Below are positions 36,668-43,643 of a stretch of 64,000 nt of DNA, piece after piece. The number at the start of each line of letters is the position of its first letter. Position 1 is the stretch's first letter. The translations under genes were made by a program, and so were the position numbers. Where the stretch lies: assembly GCA_031119475.1 (NCBI GenBank), contig JAVHXV010000002.1, positions 248,001 to 312,000 of the forward strand. The letters are read 5' to 3'. Origin of the DNA: Pedobacter sp. (GTDB lineage: Bacteria > Bacteroidota > Bacteroidia > Sphingobacteriales > Sphingobacteriaceae). Under the pieces are notes generated by a model. The model had not been told where the DNA came from and did no database searches. It saw nothing but the letters and a program-made list of their open reading frames with translations.

Positions 36668-36880
36668 TTAAGCCTGTGATTTGGCTGTAGACAGCGTATC
36701 TTTTAACGTACTGGTCAATGATCCGATCTTATCTTTAGAAGAATCGAGGAGGTCACAGAACCAATCGCCAACCTTTCCTTTAAGTTCATCGCCCTTATCT
36801 GAAGAAAGTACCAACGCAATGGCGGTACCCAATGCTACGCCGGCCAATACGCCGGTAATGATTTTTGTTTGCCTTGTCAT
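36668..36880 (-). CDS. YtxH-like small membrane-associated protein
   Basis: A 70-residue protein with one N-terminal glycine/alanine-rich transmembrane segment (TGVLAGVALGTAIALVLS) followed by DKGDELKGKVGDWFCDLLDSSKDKIGSLTSTLKDTL. This is the layout of YtxH general-stress proteins (TM helix, then amphipathic helix). It is upstream of the MscS channel and may share its promoter, which would make an envelope-stress unit. Confidence 0.85.
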   Translation of the reverse strand: MTRQTKIITGVLAGVALGTAIALVLSSDKGDELKGKVGDWFCDLLDSSKDKIGSLTSTLKDTLSTAKSQA

Positions 36881-37004
36881 GATCTTTAATTTTTAAAAAC
36901 AACAATGGGATGCGTAAATTGTTCAGTAAAAGATTGTGTTTGGCGCGCAGCCTTGGAAATCGATCCATCGCCATCGCCCATCGCTCTGCCAAAAAAACTA
37001 CCGC

Positions 37005-37361
37005 ATGCTTCAAAAGCTTTCCTATTTCAACATTTTTTTCGCGCTGGTTTATGTTTTGCTTTACCTGAAAAGCGGAACGCTAAATTCCACGGCCGGAATA
37101 TTGGCCATTATTGTTTTCAATTGGCTTTACATAAGAGGCTATCATCTCGGGGATTACCGCTGGAAGAGCTGGCATTTTATTTTTGGTGCCTGGAGTGCTT
37201 ATTTCGCTGGATTTATGCTTTATGCAACATACAACATCATTAAAGTATCTATAGCGGTCGATTTTTGGGCAGATGATACGGTGGTCAATATCCTGATCAG
37301 CCTATTTTTTAGCCTGCTGGTGTGGGTTCACATTGTAGGATATTGGAACAAAAGAAGTTAG
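37005..37361 (+). CDS. Four-helix membrane protein of unknown function
   Basis: A 118-residue protein from ATG 37005 (MLQKLSYFNIFFALVYVLLY). The in-frame upstream extension to 36936 is polar and unlikely. Hydrophobic segments lie at about residues 5-21, 27-43, 57-77 and 91-111. No family was recognised. It is divergent from the YtxH gene and followed by a DUF1579 lipoprotein with its own -7 box. Confidence 0.65.
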   Translation: MLQKLSYFNIFFALVYVLLYLKSGTLNSTAGILAIIVFNWLYIRGYHLGDYRWKSWHFIFGAWSAYFAGFMLYATYNIIKVSIAVDFWADDTVVNILISLFFSLLVWVHIVGYWNKRS

Positions 37362-37373
37362 CTCGATTTTTGC

Positions 37374-37381
37374 TAGATTTG
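37374..37381 (+). promoter_or_regulatory. TAGATTTG -7 box before the DUF1579 lipoprotein
   Basis: It matches TAnnTTTG and lies 29 bases before the ATG at 37411. No clear TTTG -33 element at the expected distance, so this is a partial promoter match. Confidence 0.45.
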
Positions 37382-37410
37382 TTTTGACCTAAAACTAAAA
37401 TCTAAACATC

Positions 37411-38028
37411 ATGAGAAAATTAATTTTCATGGGCGTGCTGCTGGGAGTGGTTATCGCCTGTAACAGTGAGAAAAAAGAATCCGGTAATGACTCGGCCAAA
37501 AAAGACACGGTCGCCAGCCAGCCAGCCGACACTTCGATGAACAAAGCCTGGGCTACCTACATGGCCCCTGGAACAGTGCACCAGATGTTGGCCAAGGCCG
37601 ATGGCACCTGGGATGCAGAAATTTCTTTCTATCAAAACCCCGATTCGCCCAGTGTGGATACGGTGATCTGCGAAAACAAGATGATTTTGGGTGGCCGCTA
37701 TCAGCAATCGACCTACCGGGGAAGCCTTGGCGGCATGGCCTTTGAAGGCATGAGCACCTTGGCCTATGACAATAGCCGCAAAATGTACCTCAATACCTGG
37801 ATCGATAACATGGGGACTGGATTGATGTACCTGGAAGGAACTTTTGATGATGCCACCAAAACCCTGAACCTTAAAGGTAAGGCGGTTGATGTGGAAACCG
37901 GAAAGGACATTCTGGTCAGGGAAACCACCAAGATCATTGACCAAGACCACCAGCTCATGGAGATGTACGATACGAAAGATGGCAAGGAAAAGAAAACCAT
38001 GTCGATTAAACTCACCAGATCAAAGTAG
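37411..38028 (+). CDS. DUF1579 lipoprotein
   Basis: A 205-residue protein with lipoprotein signal LIFMGVLLGVVIAC. A Ser/Lys/Asp-rich linker (about 25 residues) follows, then a DUF1579 domain: DGTWDAEISFYQNPDSPSVDTV, NKMILGGRYQQSTYRG, GMAFEGMSTLAYDNSRKMYLNTWIDNMGTGLMYLEG. It is related to the cytoplasmic DUF1579 protein at 18625 but anchored outside the inner membrane. Function is unknown. Monocistronic. Confidence 0.85.
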   Translation: MRKLIFMGVLLGVVIACNSEKKESGNDSAKKDTVASQPADTSMNKAWATYMAPGTVHQMLAKADGTWDAEISFYQNPDSPSVDTVICENKMILGGRYQQSTYRGSLGGMAFEGMSTLAYDNSRKMYLNTWIDNMGTGLMYLEGTFDDATKTLNLKGKAVDVETGKDILVRETTKIIDQDHQLMEMYDTKDGKEKKTMSIKLTRSK

Positions 38029-38137
38029 GTATTGTCGTAAAATAGCTGATGTCACCATCCTTAAAAACAGATCGGGCTTAAACAGGATGGAAAATAAAAT
38101 TGCGCTTCGGGGGCGATCAACTTTTTTCCATCAACAC

Positions 38138-38168
38138 TTTGACAATTAAACTATTCTCCGTATCTTTG
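38138..38168 (+). promoter_or_regulatory. Consensus promoter of the rplM-rpsI-rpsB-tsf operon
   Basis: TTTG at 38138-38141, 19 bases, then TATCTTTG at 38161-38168. It is the best match to the Bacteroidota housekeeping promoter in the window. Expected transcription start is about 38173, giving a ~50-base leader to the GTG at 38223. Confidence 0.88.
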
Positions 38169-38171
38169 CAG

Positions 38172-38188
38172 TCCCTAAAAAACAGGGA
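38172..38188 (+). promoter_or_regulatory. 5'-terminal hairpin in the rplM leader
   Basis: TCCCT (38172-38176) pairs with AGGGA (38184-38188) around a 7-base A-rich loop. It would lie at or within a few bases of the 5' end of the ribosomal-protein mRNA. It could be a ribosomal-protein-binding leader or a 5' stabiliser; which one is not decidable here. Confidence 0.45.
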
Positions 38189-38222
38189 TAATTAAATTTT
38201 TTAACAAATTAAATAAAAGCAA

Positions 38223-38666
38223 GTGAATACGTTAAGTTACAAAACTGTCTCTGCCAATGCCAAAACTGTGAACAAGCAGTGGGTTGTTGTTGATGCACAA
38301 GGAGAGATTTTGGGGCGCTTGTCTTCTAAGATCGCGATGATCATTAGGGGAAAAAACAAGCCAGAGTTTACCCCAAACGTAGACTGCGGAGATAACGTGA
38401 TCGTTATTAATGCAGACAAGGTAAAATTGACCGGAAACAAGTTCAGCGAGAAACAATATGTTTCTTATACTGGCTATCCGGGAGGTCAAAAATTCATTTC
38501 TCCAAAAGAGTTAATGGCAAAGCACCCAACTCGTGTAATTGAGAAGGCTGTTCGCGGGATGTTACCTAAAAATCGTTTGGGCAAAAAATTGTACACCAAT
38601 CTTTTTGTTTATGCAGGTTCTGAGCATCCTCATTCGGCACAATCACCAAAAACCATTAAACTTTAA
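38223..38666 (+). CDS. rplM: 50S ribosomal protein L13
   Basis: A 147-residue protein starting with GTG at 38223 (no ATG fits; the N-terminus MNTLSYKTVSANAKTVNKQW is normal for Bacteroidota L13). Signature segments seen are WVVVDAQGEILGRLSSKIA, GDNVIVINADKVKLTGNK, YTGYPGG and PTRVIEKAVRGMLPKNRLG. It is the first gene of the ribosomal operon and is followed after 16 bases by rpsI. Confidence 0.98.
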   Translation: MNTLSYKTVSANAKTVNKQWVVVDAQGEILGRLSSKIAMIIRGKNKPEFTPNVDCGDNVIVINADKVKLTGNKFSEKQYVSYTGYPGGQKFISPKELMAKHPTRVIEKAVRGMLPKNRLGKKLYTNLFVYAGSEHPHSAQSPKTIKL

Positions 38667-38682
38667 TTAAAGGAGAAAAGAA

Positions 38683-39069
38683 ATGTCAGTTACAAATACT
38701 TCAGGAAGAAGAAAAACTGCAGTTGCCCGTATCTATCTTAAGGAAGGCAACGGCACGATCACCGTTAACGGTAAAGATCACAAAGAATATTTCCCAACAT
38801 TGCCTTTACAGTACATCGTTAACCAGTCGTTCGAAGTTTCGGAATCTGCTGGTAAATATGATGTGAACGTAAATGTAACCGGTGGTGGGGTAAAAGGTCA
38901 AGCAGAAGCAGTTCGTTTAGCAATTGCCAAAGCCATTGTTGAATTAGATGCTGAGAAAAAACCAGCATTGCGTGCAAAAGGGTTAATGACCCGTGATATG
39001 CGTATGGTTGAACGTAAGAAACCAGGACGTAAAAAAGCACGTAAGAAATTCCAATTCAGTAAACGTTAA
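38683..39069 (+). CDS. rpsI: 30S ribosomal protein S9
   Basis: A 128-residue protein with TSGRRKTAVARIYLKEGNGTITVNG, GGGVKGQAEAVRLAIAKAIV and the basic C-terminal tail GRKKARKKFQFSKR that reaches the P-site tRNA. It is preceded by AGGAGAAAAGAA, one of the stronger Shine-Dalgarno-like sequences here. Second gene of the operon. Confidence 0.98.
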   Translation: MSVTNTSGRRKTAVARIYLKEGNGTITVNGKDHKEYFPTLPLQYIVNQSFEVSESAGKYDVNVNVTGGGVKGQAEAVRLAIAKAIVELDAEKKPALRAKGLMTRDMRMVERKKPGRKKARKKFQFSKR

Positions 39070-39087
39070 TCTTAAGGAGACAAAACA

Positions 39088-39924
39088 ATGGCAAGAACTA
39101 CATATCAAGACTTATTGGATGCAGGTGTACACTTTGGTCACCTTACCCGCAAATGGAATCCAAAAATGGCACCATATATTTTTATGGAGCGCAACGGGAT
39201 CCACATTATCGATTTAAACAAAACTTTAACCAAAACTGAAGAAGCTGCTGCAGCGATCAAACAGATCGTAAAATCAGGTCGCAAGATCCTTTTTGTAGCT
39301 ACGAAGAAACAGGCTAAAGAAATTGTTGCCGAACAGGCAAAAAAGGTAAACATGCCTTTCGTAACCGAGCGTTGGTTGGGCGGAATGTTGACCAACTTTG
39401 CAACCGTTCGTAAATCAATCAAGAAAATGGTTACCATCGATAAAATGACCAAAGATGGTACCTATTCAATCCTTTCCAAAAAAGAGCGCCTGATGATCCA
39501 ACGCGAGCGTATCAAATTGGAAAACCTATTGGGCGGTATCGCAGACCTGAACCGTTTGCCGGCTGCGATTTTCTTGATCGACGTAAAGAAAGAACACATT
39601 GCAGTTGCAGAAGCGATGAAGTTGAACATCCCGACTTTCGCAATGGTCGATACCAACTCTGATCCTTCAAACATCGATTTCCCAATCCCAGCGAATGACG
39701 ATGCAACAAAATCAATCCTTTTGATTACCGATGTAATCGTTAAGGCGATCGAAGAAGGCTTAGATGAGCGTAAACGTGAAAAAGATGATGAAGCCGAAAA
39801 AGAAGCAGTAGCCGCAAAAACAGTTGCCGATGCTCCTGAAGCTTCAAAAGAAAGCACTAGAAGATCAGCTAAGAAAGAAGCTGCCGAGGTAGAAGCCGCT
39901 ACAGAAGATTCTACAGAAGGATAA
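39088..39924 (+). CDS. rpsB: 30S ribosomal protein S2
   Basis: A 278-residue protein with LLDAGVHFGHLTRKWNPKMAPYIF, ILFVATKKQAKEIV, TERWLGGMLTNFATVRKSI and IPTFAMVDTNSDP, all standard S2. The C-terminal ~45 residues are an Ala/Glu/Lys-rich tail (KEAVAAKTVADAPEASKE...) of the type often seen in Bacteroidota. AAGGAGA precedes the start. It is followed by a 97-base gap with a strong hairpin before tsf. Confidence 0.98.
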   Translation: MARTTYQDLLDAGVHFGHLTRKWNPKMAPYIFMERNGIHIIDLNKTLTKTEEAAAAIKQIVKSGRKILFVATKKQAKEIVAEQAKKVNMPFVTERWLGGMLTNFATVRKSIKKMVTIDKMTKDGTYSILSKKERLMIQRERIKLENLLGGIADLNRLPAAIFLIDVKKEHIAVAEAMKLNIPTFAMVDTNSDPSNIDFPIPANDDATKSILLITDVIVKAIEEGLDERKREKDDEAEKEAVAAKTVADAPEASKESTRRSAKKEAAEVEAATEDSTEG

Positions 39925-39928
39925 TTCA

Positions 39929-39992
39929 GTTGCAGGTTGCGAGTTGTAAGTTGTAGGCCCAGTCCTGTAACCTATAACCTGTAACCTGCAAC
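39929..39992 (+). other. Long hairpin between rpsB and tsf
   Basis: Two 29-base arms (39929-39957 and 39964-39992) pair at 27 of 29 positions, 22 Watson-Crick and 5 G-U, with a 6-base loop CCCAGT. The left arm begins GTTGCAGGTTGC and the right arm ends GTAACCTGCAAC. There is no T-run, so it is more likely an RNA-processing or attenuation element, or an interspersed repeat, than a simple terminator. Confidence 0.8.
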
Positions 39993-40021
39993 ATTTCATA
40001 AAAATTTCTAAATATTCTAAA

Positions 40022-40867
40022 ATGTCTACAGTACAAATTACTGCCGCAGATGTAAATAAATTACGTCAACAAACCGGTGCAGGTATGATGGATTGCAAAA
40101 AAGCACTAGTTGAAACCAATGGCGACTTCGAAGCTGCTGTTGATCTATTGCGCAAAAAAGGTCAGAAGGTATCTGCTGCCCGTTCTGGTAACGCTACTTC
40201 TGAAGGCCTTGTATCAATCCATGTTTCAGCAGATGGCACAAATGGTAAATTGGTTGCCCTAGCTTGCGAAACTGAACCCGTTTCTAAAGTAGAAGACTTC
40301 CGCAACCTAGCTCAGGCGATCTTAGCAGCAGCAGTGGCCAACAATCCTGCTACTACCGAAGAATTGTCGGCGATTACCTTGGAAGACGGACGTACAGTTG
40401 CTGAAACCATCACTGAACTGACCGGTAAGATTGGTGAGAAGATCATTATCCAAGAATATGCAAATGTTTCTGGCGAACAGATCGTTTCATATATCCACTC
40501 TAATGGTAAAATGGGCGTATTGGTCGTATTTAAAGGCGCAAATGGCGTAGATATTACTGAAGCTGGTAAAGACGTGGCGATGCAAATTGCTGCAATGAAC
40601 CCAGTTGCTGTTGATAAAGACGGTGTTGATCCTGCTACTGTTGAGCGTGAAATCGAAATTGCCAAAGACGTAATCCGTCAAGAAGGCAAGCCTGAAGAAA
40701 TGGTAGAGAAAATTGCTGCTGGTAAATTGAACAAATTCTACAAGGACAGCACTTTATTGAACCAGGAATTTGTTAAGGATTCTTCAAAAGACGTACGTAA
40801 GTTTTTGGATGAAACTTCAAAAGGCCTAACTGTTGTAGCTTTCAAACGTGTACAACTCGGTTCATAA
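40022..40867 (+). CDS. tsf: Elongation factor Ts
   Basis: A 281-residue protein. The N-terminal UBA-like domain has VNKLRQQTGAGMMDCKKALVETNGDFEAAVDLLRKKG, and the core has LVALACETEPVS, with KIIIQEYANVSGEQIVSYIHSNGKMGVLVVF further on. It recycles EF-Tu by nucleotide exchange. It ends the ribosomal operon, with a strong terminator 18 bases after the stop. Confidence 0.98.
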   Translation: MSTVQITAADVNKLRQQTGAGMMDCKKALVETNGDFEAAVDLLRKKGQKVSAARSGNATSEGLVSIHVSADGTNGKLVALACETEPVSKVEDFRNLAQAILAAAVANNPATTEELSAITLEDGRTVAETITELTGKIGEKIIIQEYANVSGEQIVSYIHSNGKMGVLVVFKGANGVDITEAGKDVAMQIAAMNPVAVDKDGVDPATVEREIEIAKDVIRQEGKPEEMVEKIAAGKLNKFYKDSTLLNQEFVKDSSKDVRKFLDETSKGLTVVAFKRVQLGS

Positions 40868-40884
40868 ATAAACCAAATCCATAC

Positions 40885-40917
40885 AAAAAGGTCCCGATCA
40901 ATCGGGACCTTTTTTTT
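40885..40917 (+). terminator. Intrinsic terminator of the ribosomal operon
   Basis: AAAAAGGTCCCGAT pairs with ATCGGGACCTTTTT over a 2-base loop, running into a T-tract. It is the strongest terminator in the window and separates tsf from nagA. Confidence 0.95.
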
Positions 40918-40926
40918 GGCCATTTT

Positions 40927-40956
40927 TTTGGGATAGGACAGAAATAAATACCTTTG
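40927..40956 (+). promoter_or_regulatory. Promoter of nagA
   Basis: TTTG at 40927-40930, 18 bases, then TACCTTTG at 40949-40956, matching the Bacteroidota consensus. It places the in-frame TTG at 40954 inside the promoter and fixes the nagA start at ATG 40984. Confidence 0.85.
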
Positions 40957-40983
40957 CGCTTCCAGACCATAACTACACAGCCT

Positions 40984-42093
40984 ATGCTTGCCCTTACCAA
41001 TAGCCGTTTTTTTAGAGATGACCAACTGATTGCCAATGAGACCATTTTGGTAGATCAGGGAAAAATAGTCGGTTTTACCGATGGCGATATTCCTGATGGT
41101 TACATCGCGGTAGATGCAGAACAAAACTACCTGATACCGGGCCTTATAGACCTACAGATCTATGGGAGTGGAGGCAACTTATTTTCGGCCTATCCCACCC
41201 CCGAAACCTTGGCACAGATGGACACAGACCTGCTTTCAAAGGGTACAACGGGATTCTTGGCCTGCGTAGCCACCAATTCGCCGGCCATCATGGAGCAGAG
41301 CATTGCTGCGGCAAAAACTTACCGTTCAAATGCCAAAGGTTTTCTTGGCCTCCACTTGGAAGGCCCCTACCTCAATGCAAAAAGACGCGGCGCACACTTG
41401 GCCGAATTTATCAAAAAAGCAGAGCTGGATGAGGTAAAGAGATTGATTGAACAGGCAGATGGCGTGGTGAAAATGATGACGATCGCACCCGAGTTACAGG
41501 ACGATGAAGTGATCAATTACCTGCTCGACCAGCACATCATTCTTTCCATGGGCCACAGTGATGCCAATTTCGAGCAGGCCACAGCAGCCTACAACAAGGG
41601 TATTGCCACAACGACGCATCTCTTTAATGCCATGCCTTCCATCCATCACCGGACACCCAATTTGCCTACCGCTGCCTTTAATCATCCAACAGCCATGGCC
41701 AGCATTATTGCAGATGGAAGCCATGTCGATTTTGAAGTAATCAGGATGAGCTATCAACTGATGAAGGAACGGCTGTTCTTTATCACCGATGCCGTGACCA
41801 CTTGCGGAATAGGGCCTTATCAGCACCAGCTGCAGGGCGATAAATTTATCACAGCAGATGGTACCTTATCAGGGTCTAACATTACCATGGTGCAGGCCAT
41901 TAAGAATGCGGTAGAAAACTGTGCCATCCCTTTGGCCGACGCCATTAAAATGGCATCACTTTATCCCGCCAGGTTAATTGGAGAAGATCGGGTGAAGGCA
42001 AAGGTCGACCTTGGCTATGCTGCGGACCTGCTGCTGCTCGACTCATCATTTAATTTAAAAGCAACCATCTGGAATGGACAGCAACTGAAATAA
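40984..42093 (+). CDS. nagA: N-acetylglucosamine-6-phosphate deacetylase
   Basis: A 369-residue amidohydrolase from ATG 40984. Metal and catalytic features are visible: LGLHLEGPYLN (metal Glu), SMGHSDANFEQ (His), TTTHLFNAMPSIHHRTP (His) and FITDAVTTCGIGPY (catalytic Asp), with LSGSNITMVQAIKNAV near the end. It removes the acetyl group from GlcNAc-6-P in amino-sugar use or wall recycling. It sits alone between tsf and pyrH with its own promoter, unlike the ribosomal genes around it. Confidence 0.95.
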   Translation: MLALTNSRFFRDDQLIANETILVDQGKIVGFTDGDIPDGYIAVDAEQNYLIPGLIDLQIYGSGGNLFSAYPTPETLAQMDTDLLSKGTTGFLACVATNSPAIMEQSIAAAKTYRSNAKGFLGLHLEGPYLNAKRRGAHLAEFIKKAELDEVKRLIEQADGVVKMMTIAPELQDDEVINYLLDQHIILSMGHSDANFEQATAAYNKGIATTTHLFNAMPSIHHRTPNLPTAAFNHPTAMASIIADGSHVDFEVIRMSYQLMKERLFFITDAVTTCGIGPYQHQLQGDKFITADGTLSGSNITMVQAIKNAVENCAIPLADAIKMASLYPARLIGEDRVKAKVDLGYAADLLLLDSSFNLKATIWNGQQLK

Positions 42094-42167
42094 GTGTGCC
42101 TCCATTTTTTTACGGTTAACATGATAACTTTCGAGCAGCTAACGTTCCAACATTAAAACATTTATCC

Positions 42168-42175
42168 TATTTTTG
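42168..42175 (+). promoter_or_regulatory. pyrH -7 box five bases from the ATG
   Basis: TATTTTTG, a perfect TAnnTTTG, ends five bases before the pyrH ATG. With the usual start of transcription a few bases after this box, the mRNA would be leaderless or nearly so. No good TTTG -33 box at the expected distance. Confidence 0.6.
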
Positions 42176-42180
42176 GGGTC

Positions 42181-42888
42181 ATGAAGTATAAACGGATCTT
42201 ACTAAAGTTGAGTGGCGAATCGTTAATGGGCGATAAGCAATATGGAATTGATAATGAGCGGGTTAGGCAATATGCTGAAGACATTAAGGCCGTTCACGAT
42301 GAAGGCCTTGAGGTAGCCATTGTAATCGGTGGTGGGAATATTTTTAGGGGACTGAGTGCCGAAAAATCTGGAATGGATAGGGCACAGGCTGATTATATGG
42401 GAATGTTGGCTACGGTAATCAATAGCATGGCCCTGCAAGATGCCCTGGAGAAAGTAGGACTAAAAACCCGTCTGCTATCCGCCATCAAAATGGAACAGAT
42501 CTGCGAGCCTTTTGTGCGCAGAAGGGCCATCCGCCACTTGGAAAAAGGACGGATCGTGATCTTTGGCGCTGGAACCGGAAACCCATATTTTACCACAGAC
42601 TCGGCAGCTGCACTCAGGGCAATAGAAATCAATGCCGACGCCGTATTAAAGGGAACACGTGTGGATGGGATCTATACCGCCGATCCTGAAAAAGATCCAC
42701 TTGCCGTTAAATACACCGAAATCTCGTTCAAGGAAGTCTATGCCAAAGGCCTAAACGTAATGGACATGACCGCCTTCACACTTTGCGAAGAAAACAAAGT
42801 GCCAATTATAGTGTTCGACATGAACAAAACCGGTAACTTCATGAAAATTGCAAAAGGGGAAGAAATCGGAACCTTGGTTAGTGGATAA
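42181..42888 (+). CDS. pyrH: UMP kinase
   Basis: A 235-residue amino-acid-kinase-fold protein: [86 protein letters not shown] and [23 protein letters not shown]. It phosphorylates UMP to UDP. It precedes frr by 39 bases, the usual pyrH-frr pairing. Confidence 0.98.
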   Translation: MKYKRILLKLSGESLMGDKQYGIDNERVRQYAEDIKAVHDEGLEVAIVIGGGNIFRGLSAEKSGMDRAQADYMGMLATVINSMALQDALEKVGLKTRLLSAIKMEQICEPFVRRRAIRHLEKGRIVIFGAGTGNPYFTTDSAAALRAIEINADAVLKGTRVDGIYTADPEKDPLAVKYTEISFKEVYAKGLNVMDMTAFTLCEENKVPIIVFDMNKTGNFMKIAKGEEIGTLVSG

Positions 42889-42903
42889 TCTCCGGCAAAT
42901 TTT

Positions 42904-42911
42904 TATTTTTG
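42904..42911 (+). promoter_or_regulatory. frr -7 box (TATTTTTG)
   Basis: A second perfect TAnnTTTG box in the pyrH-frr gap, 16 bases before the frr ATG, with no clear -33 partner. It may give frr an extra promoter in addition to read-through from pyrH. Confidence 0.4.
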
Positions 42912-42927
42912 ATTAAATAACAGACGT

Positions 42928-43491
42928 ATGAACGACCTCATAAAGAAACAATTAGAAGATGCACAGGCCACAATGGACAAGGCAATTGCACATTGCGAAG
43001 CTGAATTGACAAAGATCAGGGCCGGTAAGGCTTCTGCGGGAATGTTGGATGGAATTATGGTCGAATATTACGGCAATCCAACACCATTGGCACAGGTGGG
43101 CAGCATCAATACGCCTGATGCACGTACACTCATCATCCAGCCATGGGAAAAGACCTTGTTGGTTCCAATAGAACGGGCCATTATGGAAGCCAATATTGGC
43201 ATTAACCCACAAAATGATGGATCAGTAATCCGTCTCGTCGTTCCACCACTTACCGAAGAAAGACGTAAGGAACTCGTTAAAAAGGTAAAAGAGGAAGCCG
43301 AAAGAGGCCGCATCACCGTCAGGAACATCCGCAAGGACGCCAATACCAAGATCCAAAAGTTAAAAGGCGATGGCATTTCTGACGATGAGGTGAAGACAGG
43401 AGAAGGAGAAGTACAGAAAATTACCGATTCCTATATTGTAAAGGTCGATAAACATGCCGAAGCAAAGGAAAAAGACATCATGACGATATAA
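42928..43491 (+). CDS. frr: Ribosome recycling factor
   Basis: A 187-residue protein: AELTKIRAGKASAGMLDGIMVEYYGNPTPLAQVGSI, LIIQPWEKTLLVPIERAIMEANIG, LVVPPLTEERRKELVKKVKEEAERGRITVRNIRKDAN. Length and motifs are normal. It releases ribosomes from mRNA after termination with EF-G. It is followed by a strong terminator at 43527. Confidence 0.98.
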   Translation: MNDLIKKQLEDAQATMDKAIAHCEAELTKIRAGKASAGMLDGIMVEYYGNPTPLAQVGSINTPDARTLIIQPWEKTLLVPIERAIMEANIGINPQNDGSVIRLVVPPLTEERRKELVKKVKEEAERGRITVRNIRKDANTKIQKLKGDGISDDEVKTGEGEVQKITDSYIVKVDKHAEAKEKDIMTI

Positions 43492-43526
43492 TTCTGATCA
43501 GGCTTTAAAAGTTTGACAAAGTTGTG

Positions 43527-43566
43527 AAAGGGAATGTAGCTGAGCTTCATTCCCTTTGTTTATTTT
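43527..43566 (+). terminator. Intrinsic terminator after frr
   Basis: AAAGGGAATG (43527-43536) pairs perfectly with CATTCCCTTT (43548-43557) over an 11-base loop, followed by GTTTATTTTT. Confidence 0.9.
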
Positions 43567-43585
43567 TGACCTGATAAATCTTAAA

Positions 43586-43617
43586 GACTTTGACAATCTT
43601 TTAAGATTGTCAAAGTC
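43586..43617. repeat. Second palindrome type, 15-bp perfect arms
   Basis: GACTTTGACAATCTT, a 2-base spacer TT, then the exact reverse complement. Same size class and CTTWWAAG-like centre as the dispersed GGTTCTTAAGAACC palindromes but unrelated arms. It lies between frr and the ABC transporter. Only one complete copy was seen in this window. Short related words (GACTTTGTCAAA) occur near 35505 and 35568. Confidence 0.9.
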
Positions 43618-43643
43618 CCAAATCCCAACTCTCAACCAATATT

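Noticed and set aside
40954..40983. TTG start for nagA
   Set aside because: The codon is part of the TACCTTTG promoter box, so it would not be transcribed; ATG 40984 gives the normal N-terminus.
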